DNA from: JAGNLA01 sp964472265
GTDB taxonomy: Bacteria; Caldisericota; Caldisericia; JAAYUI01
Reading direction: 5' to 3'
Assembly (NCBI GenBank): GCA_964472265.1
Contig: CAYYJO010000081.1
Span: forward strand, 1-8,016
Length of the DNA: 8,016 bases
Shown here one piece after another: positions 1-3,549 of this stretch; the first letter of the stretch is position 1, and every line of letters begins with the position of its first letter. The notes under the pieces were generated by a model. The model ran no database searches, was not told the DNA's origin, and saw nothing but the letters and a program-made list of their open reading frames with translations. Position numbers and translations under genes: made by a program.

Positions 1-570
1 AATTGTAGAAATCTCATCTTTAATCAGCTTCAGCCGTTTATGAATCGAGGTGATATCTGTTTCAGAATCGGTTGGAAACGATATTCCGGCCTCTATTTCA
101 GCCAGAATTGCCGTCAGCTTTGTCCTCCAACCTCCAAGCAGCAAAGAGATGCTCTTGTTCCCTTCCGTTGGTCTGAGGTTTGACAGGGCGTTGGCCAACT
201 CAAGCTCAGGAAGCAAGGATTTGCCGTTTATCCACGCACGGAAAGAGAACTCGCCAGCATTTGCACGCCTGACGCCAAGCTTCTCGATTTCAGAAGTGAC
301 ATCCTCCAAAACGGCTGGACTGCCATGCAGCTGGAACTCGACCACATCTTCACCGGTAAACGATGCCGGGGACTTGAAAACAAGCACAAGACCAGAATCA
401 ATCAACCTGCCGTCCAGAGCGAAAACATCCCTGAAAGCAAAAGTCCCAGGTTCGGGAAGGCTTGCCTTGAGGAGTTTTGACGACACCTCGAAAGCCTTTC
501 CGCCTGAGACTCTCACTATTCCTACTGCCTGTGAAACCGGCGCTGAGGCCGGTGAAACTATCGTGTCCAA
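1..570 (-). CDS. mnmE: tRNA-modifying GTPase MnmE, N-terminal part (cut by left edge)
   Basis: MnmE, with MnmG, installs the 5-carboxymethylaminomethyl (or taurinomethyl-like) group on wobble U34 of certain tRNAs, using a formyl-tetrahydrofolate cofactor and a GTPase switch. The first 190 codons are present, covering the N-terminal folate-binding/dimerisation domain and the start of the helical domain; the G domain and C-terminal Cys lie outside the window. Family marks are VGIVRVSGGKAF (residues 16-27), FTGEDVVEFQLHG (71-83) and AGEFSFRAWINGK (105-117), matching the usual SYTGEDVVE and GEFTKRAFLNGK blocks. The stretch after NGK (SLLPELELANAL) departs from the usual DLTQAEA pattern, so this is a divergent member. 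The proposed start is TTG at 570, one base after the jag stop, because DTIV there matches the normal MnmE N-terminus; an in-frame TTG at 594 is possible. Identity is secure, start less so. Confidence 0.9.
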   Translation of the reverse strand, partial: MDTIVSPASAPVSQAVGIVRVSGGKAFEVSSKLLKASLPEPGTFAFRDVFALDGRLIDSGLVLVFKSPASFTGEDVVEFQLHGSPAVLEDVTSEIEKLGVRRANAGEFSFRAWINGKSLLPELELANALSNLRPTEGNKSISLLLGGWRTKLTAILAEIEAGISFPTDSETDITSIHKRLKLIKDEISTI

Positions 571-571
571 A

Positions 572-1054
572 TCACTTCTTGAGGTCGACGACAACGAATC
601 GCCTTGGTTCCTCGCCCTGCGAGTGTGTGAAAACCATCGGGTTTTCCTTGAGTGTGGTATGGATGATGCGCCTTGCAAATGCCGACATTGGCTGGAGTTC
701 AACCGGTCTTCCGTAGCGTCTGACCTGAAGGGCCGCGTTGTTGGCGATGTTTCTGAGGATTTCGATCTGCCTTCTCTTGTAACCACCGATATCGAGTGTG
801 ATCCTGATGTTGTTGCACTGCATGTGCTGGAGCACCATGTTGATCAGATACTGGAGCGACGAGAGCACTTCACCGGATTTGCCGATGTAGATTGCCGGGT
901 CTTCCATATCGACCGACACAAACAAAGTGTCGACTTCCTTGGTAACCCTGACTGTAACGTCTTCGCCTAGGGTTGAAAACAGACCCCTGAGATACTCGAC
1001 AAGGAATTCCTTGATCTTTGCTTCCGAGTACCTGTTGCCGCCATTATTTTGCAT
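572..1054 (-). CDS. jag: Jag/KhpB-like KH-R3H single-stranded nucleic acid-binding protein
   Basis: A 160-residue cytoplasmic RNA-binding protein of the Jag (SpoIIIJ-associated, KhpB) family. A KH-type region has its GxxG loop as GKSG at residues 58-61, followed by LSSLQYLIN. The R3H domain has RRIIH at 128-132 (the R-xxx-H signature) and GEEP at 147-150. The start is ATG 1054 because AAGGAGG sits 6 nt upstream; a longer open frame to 1210 lies inside yidC and is ignored. The gene overlaps the yidC stop by 11 nt, so translation is probably coupled, and mnmE follows 1 nt after its stop. Compared with Firmicutes Jag of about 200 residues or more, there is no room for the N-terminal Jag_N domain: only about 30 residues precede the KH region. 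Jag/KhpB proteins bind many RNAs and influence envelope growth in other bacteria; the targets here are unknown. Confidence 0.93.
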   Translation of the reverse strand: MQNNGGNRYSEAKIKEFLVEYLRGLFSTLGEDVTVRVTKEVDTLFVSVDMEDPAIYIGKSGEVLSSLQYLINMVLQHMQCNNIRITLDIGGYKRRQIEILRNIANNAALQVRRYGRPVELQPMSAFARRIIHTTLKENPMVFTHSQGEEPRRFVVVDLKK

Positions 1055-2606
1055 CCCTGCCCTCCTTGGCCTGTGGCTTTGCAGCCTGTGCAGGGGTTGC
1101 CTTTGGAAGCGGAAGGACATACTGGCCGAAAGCCTGCTTGTTGAACCACAGCTGGTGCAGGATTGAAATCCCGGTGAAAGTAACCCAGTAAAGTGAGATT
1201 GCCGATGCAAAGTTGATCGAGATGTAGCCGATGAACAGCGGGAAGAAGACCTGAAGGGCTACATTCTGCTGATCCTGACCCGGCATGGTTGAAACTCTCT
1301 GCTGGAACCATGTTGAGGCTGCCATGAGGAACGGAATGATGCCGATCTGGAAGGTGCCGATTGTGAAGAGATGGTCTGGGTATGCAAGTGACGGCATCCA
1401 AAGGAAGCTTGAATAACTCATCGGGGCATAACCGCTGATTGCTGCGTAGAGAACGAAGAGGATCGGGAGCTGAATGAGCAGTGGAAGACAGGAACTGAAG
1501 AGGTTGACGTTGTTCTCTTTGTAGATACGCATTGTTTCCTGCTGGATGCGTTCTTTCTGGCCAGGATACTTGTCGTTGAGCGATTTGATTTCCGGCTGAA
1601 TCTTTGCCATTTTTGCCATGTTTGTGAACTGGGAGTTTGTCAGAGGAAGGAGAACAAGCTTGAGGAGAATCGAGAAGATGATGATTGCGATTCCGTATGA
1701 ACCAAAGCCGATTGTTCTTGCGAGGAAATCGAACAGCCAGCGAAGACCAGCAAGGTGCCAGCCTGTCGGAGTGACTTTGATGTTGCCGGTGAACTCGCGT
1801 TCATACTTCTGTGTTCCATCCGAGTTTTCCCAGGTGAGCTTCAGGCGTGTTGGATAATCCTTGTCAATTTCAATGTTTGGGCCGGTAACAAGTTTGATCG
1901 AGACATTAATCTCTTTGTCGCCTTCAATCTTTCCGATCGTAAGTGGCTTTGTCTCGGCTTCTGGGCTTGTCATGTACATGTAACCAAAATCTTTTGATGT
2001 TTCGGCAATGTCCTTCGAGAAGACGACCGGCTTGACGCCGTTGATGTCGATGAGCTGAAGAACTACGTTTTCCATTGACTGAGAGATGTTGTTCTGCTTT
2101 GGGTTCTTAATCTTGATTGCGTAGTCGAAAATGATGTTGCCGTCAGTTTCCTTGTTGGCTGTGAACTCGACGTTCCAGTCTGGCTGGGTGGCGGTTTTCT
2201 TGACGGTGACGATGCTTGTTGATTCAGTCGAGCCATCAGGAAGGTTTACTTTGATTGTAAGCGGTTTTTCGCCTTCGGACGCCGTGTTGTTTGTCTTTAC
2301 GTCAAAGATTGCGTCGAACTTGCCGTTTGGTTCGATTTCCGGGAAGCTGATGAGTTTCTGGGCGCCTTCCTTGATGCTGTAGACGCCTTTGTCCATGACC
2401 GGCTCGCCGTCAATGTTGCTGATCTCGACTGATCCCGAACCAATCTTGTTTTTTGTGATGTTAAGAAGAGTGACCGTCACTTTCCCTTCGCCATCGATGA
2501 CAAGTTCACCGCCGACTTTGACAGCAAGCTGTTCTGAAGCGAAAACAGGCATGACGGAGAGGGCAACGAGTGCCACGACCAACAACGCTTTGTAAATGCG
2601 TTTCAT
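1044..2606 (-). CDS. yidC: Membrane protein insertase YidC (Oxa1 family) with atypical ectodomain
   Basis: YidC inserts and folds inner-membrane proteins, alone or with SecYEG. The product is 520 residues from ATG 2606, chosen because GGAGG lies 5 nt upstream; an in-frame ATG at 2669 lies inside yidD. Residues 1-23 form a signal-peptide-like segment (KRIYK, hydrophobic core, VFA before SEQ). Residues 24 to about 285 are extracytoplasmic and beta-rich, resembling two Ig-like/CARDB-type domains (about 24-138 and 142-280) rather than the usual YidC periplasmic supersandwich. The conserved insertase core follows: membrane segments near 302-322, 371-391, 412-434, 450-467 and 468-487, with a cytoplasmic helical hairpin (about 323-369, MAKIQPEIKSLNDKYPGQ). 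The groove arginine of E. coli YidC (R366) is Lys316 here, within ILLKLVLLPLT; the positive charge is kept. The C-terminus is Ala/Lys-rich, as is common for ribosome-contacting tails. Identity of the core is certain; the ectodomain assignment is inference. Confidence 0.95.
   Translation of the reverse strand: MKRIYKALLVVALVALSVMPVFASEQLAVKVGGELVIDGEGKVTVTLLNITKNKIGSGSVEISNIDGEPVMDKGVYSIKEGAQKLISFPEIEPNGKFDAIFDVKTNNTASEGEKPLTIKVNLPDGSTESTSIVTVKKTATQPDWNVEFTANKETDGNIIFDYAIKIKNPKQNNISQSMENVVLQLIDINGVKPVVFSKDIAETSKDFGYMYMTSPEAETKPLTIGKIEGDKEINVSIKLVTGPNIEIDKDYPTRLKLTWENSDGTQKYEREFTGNIKVTPTGWHLAGLRWLFDFLARTIGFGSYGIAIIIFSILLKLVLLPLTNSQFTNMAKMAKIQPEIKSLNDKYPGQKERIQQETMRIYKENNVNLFSSCLPLLIQLPILFVLYAAISGYAPMSYSSFLWMPSLAYPDHLFTIGTFQIGIIPFLMAASTWFQQRVSTMPGQDQQNVALQVFFPLFIGYISINFASAISLYWVTFTGISILHQLWFNKQAFGQYVLPLPKATPAQAAKPQAKEGRDAK
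1061..1067 (-). promoter_or_regulatory. Shine-Dalgarno of jag
   Basis: AAGGAGG on the minus strand lies 6 nt before ATG 1054. It is inside the 3' end of yidC and fixes the jag start, ruling out the longer frame that begins at 1210. Confidence 0.85.
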
Positions 2607-2611
2607 TTTTT

Positions 2612-2616
2612 CCTCC
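2612..2616 (-). promoter_or_regulatory. Shine-Dalgarno of yidC
   Basis: GGAGG on the minus strand lies 5 nt before ATG 2606, in the 28-nt gap after the yidD stop. It selects the start with residues MKRIYKALL over in-frame upstream ATGs at 2618 and 2669. That choice also gives a normal signal-peptide N-terminus. Confidence 0.85.
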
Positions 2617-2634
2617 ATATAAAAGACCGGATTG

Positions 2635-2847
2635 TCAGGGAACCGGGTCGTATCCGCCTGGATTTCCACCCCGACATCTCCAGATTCTTTTTGCAGAAAG
2701 CCAACCGCCCTTGATAATTCCGTACTTTGTTACCGCCTCAAGGGAATACTGCGAACAAGTGGGTTTGAAGTTGCATGACCTGGGAAGACCGGGCGAAATG
2801 AGATAACGATAAAAGAGTAAGATCAGGATGAATGGGGATGAGAAAAT
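2635..2847 (-). CDS. yidD: YidD, membrane protein insertion efficiency factor (start uncertain)
   Basis: YidD is a small inner-membrane-associated protein that assists YidC-dependent insertion. The conserved body is unmistakable: FYRYLISPG, then CNFKPTCSQYSLEA, KYGIIKGGWL, and RIWRCRGGNPGGYDPVP ending at the TGA at 2635. The three family cysteines are present. The start is the problem. Reading upstream in this frame there is no ATG, GTG or TTG until GTG 3084 and ATG 3126, deep inside rnpA. The nearest near-cognate codons are CTG at 2826, which forms a CTGA overlap with the rnpA stop and gives 63 aa, and ATT at 2847 (about 70 aa, used for these coordinates because typical YidD proteins have a similar hydrophobic lead before ISP). 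No Shine-Dalgarno is visible before either. Translation may be coupled to rnpA, or an indel may be present. It lies 28 nt upstream of yidC. Confidence 0.85.
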   Translation of the reverse strand: MFSSPFILILLFYRYLISPGLPRSCNFKPTCSQYSLEAVTKYGIIKGGWLSAKRIWRCRGGNPGGYDPVP

Positions 2848-3176
2848 GAATCGGAGGGCAGACGCGACATCAAGAAAAGTATCTCTGACTGTATCTGACC
2901 AAGCTCCAGGTTTAGAAGTTTGTCTCTTGCGATGAATGCCATCATCAGGTTTTGAGGGAATTCCAGCTGCGATGCTGCCAGCGTCTCTCTGATCAGACGC
3001 CTGAGTCTGTTCCTGATGCAGGCCTTGCCAAGCCTCTTCGGACTTATGTAGGATATCCCTGTGGGATTCCCTTCCGTCCTGCACCAGATCAGTTTCAGTG
3101 ATTTTCCTGACAGCATCTGTCCGCAACCGAATAGCCTCTGAATCTGCCCAGAATTCAATCTGGGAGGTAGTTTCAT
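2823..3176 (-). CDS. rnpA: Ribonuclease P protein component RnpA
   Basis: RnpA is the protein subunit of RNase P; it binds the catalytic RNA and the 5' leader of precursor tRNAs. The product is 117 residues, the usual length. The diagnostic RNR block is present as GKACIRNRLRRLIRE (residues 50-64), preceded by ISPKRLG where most members have VSKKxG, and followed by the FIARDK strand (81-86) where many members have IIAR. The start is ATG 3176, the first possible start after an in-frame TAA a few codons upstream. That ATG overlaps the rpmH stop as ATGA, and no good Shine-Dalgarno sits at normal distance, so initiation is probably coupled to rpmH. The last 15 residues or so (from M103) show no family similarity that I recognise, and they overlap the region where YidD should begin in the -1 frame. 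Confidence 0.95.
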   Translation of the reverse strand: MKLPPRLNSGQIQRLFGCGQMLSGKSLKLIWCRTEGNPTGISYISPKRLGKACIRNRLRRLIRETLAASQLEFPQNLMMAFIARDKLLNLELGQIQSEILFLMSRLPSDSFSHPHSS

Positions 3177-3310
3177 GAAATGGCGACTTTATGACGGCCT
3201 TTTGCTCTCCTGCGATTGAGAACCTGACGGCCCCATCTTGTCCTCATTCTAGATCTGAATCCAGAAACGCGAAGTCTTCTGCGATTGTGCGGTCTGGTCA
3301 TTGTGCGCAT
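3173..3310 (-). CDS. rpmH: 50S ribosomal protein L34
   Basis: A 45-residue, strongly basic protein that fits L34, the small bacterial protein of the large ribosomal subunit bound to 23S rRNA. The hallmark parts are the N-terminal basic stretch, SGFRSRM (residues 16-22, usually HGFRARM) and GRQVLNRRRAKGR (27-39, usually GRAVLxRRRAKGR). Variants include MRTMTRPHN in place of the usual MKRTYQPSK-like start and RTRWGR where most have xTKGGR. The start ATG 3310 is preceded by GGAGGT at 6 nt. The stop overlaps the rnpA ATG as ATGA. It is the first gene of the minus-strand operon and lies just downstream of a strong promoter, as expected for a ribosomal protein. Confidence 0.95.
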   Translation of the reverse strand: MRTMTRPHNRRRLRVSGFRSRMRTRWGRQVLNRRRAKGRHKVAIS

Positions 3311-3316
3311 AGTGAT

Positions 3317-3322
3317 ACCTCC
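3317..3322 (-). promoter_or_regulatory. Shine-Dalgarno of rpmH
   Basis: GGAGGT on the minus strand, 6 nt before ATG 3310. It is a near-perfect site that supports this short gene and its start. Confidence 0.85.
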
Positions 3323-3338
3323 AAAAACAAGTCTACCT

Positions 3339-3368
3339 ATTCTATCAAAAAGGATTACACCCTGTCAA
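3339..3368 (-). promoter_or_regulatory. Sigma70-type promoter of the rpmH-rnpA-yidD-yidC-jag-mnmE operon
   Basis: On the minus strand TTGACA (3368-3363, perfect -35) is followed after 18 nt by TAGAAT (3344-3339, 5 of 6 matches to TATAAT). Transcription would start near 3332, leaving a leader of about 22 nt with the rpmH Shine-Dalgarno in it. No other start signal was seen further down the operon, whose genes are overlapping or tightly spaced, so this promoter probably serves all six. Confidence 0.75.
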
Positions 3369-3445
3369 CAAAACCGGCAATCTGACATGCGGTATTTTTT
3401 CGGTTACAGCCCCTTGATTGTTTACAGAAGGTAAAAGGATTCCTT

Positions 3446-3478
3446 CAATCCAGCGTTTTTCGGCACTGGCAATCCAGC
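3446..3478. repeat. Pair of 9-bp direct repeats with 24-bp period in the divergent intergenic region
   Basis: CAATCCAGC occurs at 3446-3454 and again at 3470-3478. Each copy is followed by one or two bases and a T-run (TTTTT at 3456-3460, T-run at 3480-3486). Small dyads overlap it: AAGGA-T-TCCTT at 3435-3445, GGATT/AATCC at 3437-3451, and CTGG-CAAT-CCAG at 3466-3477. The second copy ends about 10 nt before the ppdK -35. It may be an operator or an upstream promoter element; no known regulator site is recognised. Confidence 0.45.
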
Positions 3479-3487
3479 CTTTTTTTC

Positions 3488-3515
3488 TTGACAAACGTTT
3501 TCAATCCTACAAAAT
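3488..3515 (+). promoter_or_regulatory. Putative sigma70-type promoter of ppdK-dnaG
   Basis: TTGACA at 3488-3493 is a perfect -35. With a 16-nt spacer the -10 would be CAAAAT (3510-3515), a 4 of 6 match. A seven-T run (3480-3486) sits just upstream and could help as an UP-like element. Transcription would start near 3522, leaving a leader of about 28 nt to ATG 3550. The -35 is convincing and the -10 is weak, so the strength may depend on an activator. Confidence 0.6.
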
Positions 3516-3539
3516 CAGAAGGTTGAGATAAATAAGAAT

Positions 3540-3543
3540 GGAG
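3540..3543 (+). promoter_or_regulatory. Shine-Dalgarno of ppdK, deciding between two ATGs
   Basis: GGAG lies 6 nt before ATG 3550. The in-frame ATG at 3538 overlaps this site and has no ribosome binding sequence at suitable distance. ATG 3550 also gives the N-terminus MDKLIYSFEE, which lines up with the usual PPDK start. Confidence 0.7.
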
Positions 3544-3549
3544 AAAATA

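Noticed and set aside
50..970. 306-codon open frame on the plus strand
   Set aside because: It is antisense to mnmE and jag, both of which show clear family motifs on the minus strand. Its own translation shows no recognisable domain.
1055..1210. Longer jag beginning at ATG 1210
   Set aside because: The extension is the YidC C-terminus read in another frame. AAGGAGG sits exactly before ATG 1054.
967..1401. 144-codon minus-strand frame over the yidC/jag junction
   Set aside because: It overlaps the YidC membrane core in a different frame, and its product has no family features.
2607..2669. Upstream in-frame start of yidC at 2669 or 2618
   Set aside because: The extra residues would be encoded by the yidD end. 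GGAGG lies 5 nt before ATG 2606, and the signal peptide begins there.
2823..2880. Programmed -1 frameshift producing an RnpA-YidD fusion
   Set aside because: The frame relation (-1) fits, but I found no X-XXY-YYZ slippery heptamer in the rnpA frame here and no obvious stimulatory structure. It is kept only as one option in the yidD finding.
3463..3486. Terminator-like hairpin (CTGG-CAAT-CCAG) followed by seven T
   Set aside because: The stem is only 4 bp plus two pairs across a bulge, and no plus-strand gene lies upstream to be terminated. The T-run directly precedes the ppdK -35, so a promoter role is more likely.
3311..3549. Replication origin with DnaA boxes, as often found beside rpmH
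   Set aside because: I found no TTATCCACA-like box on either strand, no cluster of 13-mers, and dnaA is not adjacent.
3311..3549. Riboswitch or ribosomal-protein leader
   Set aside because: The predicted leaders are only about 20-30 nt on both sides, too short for a structured element.
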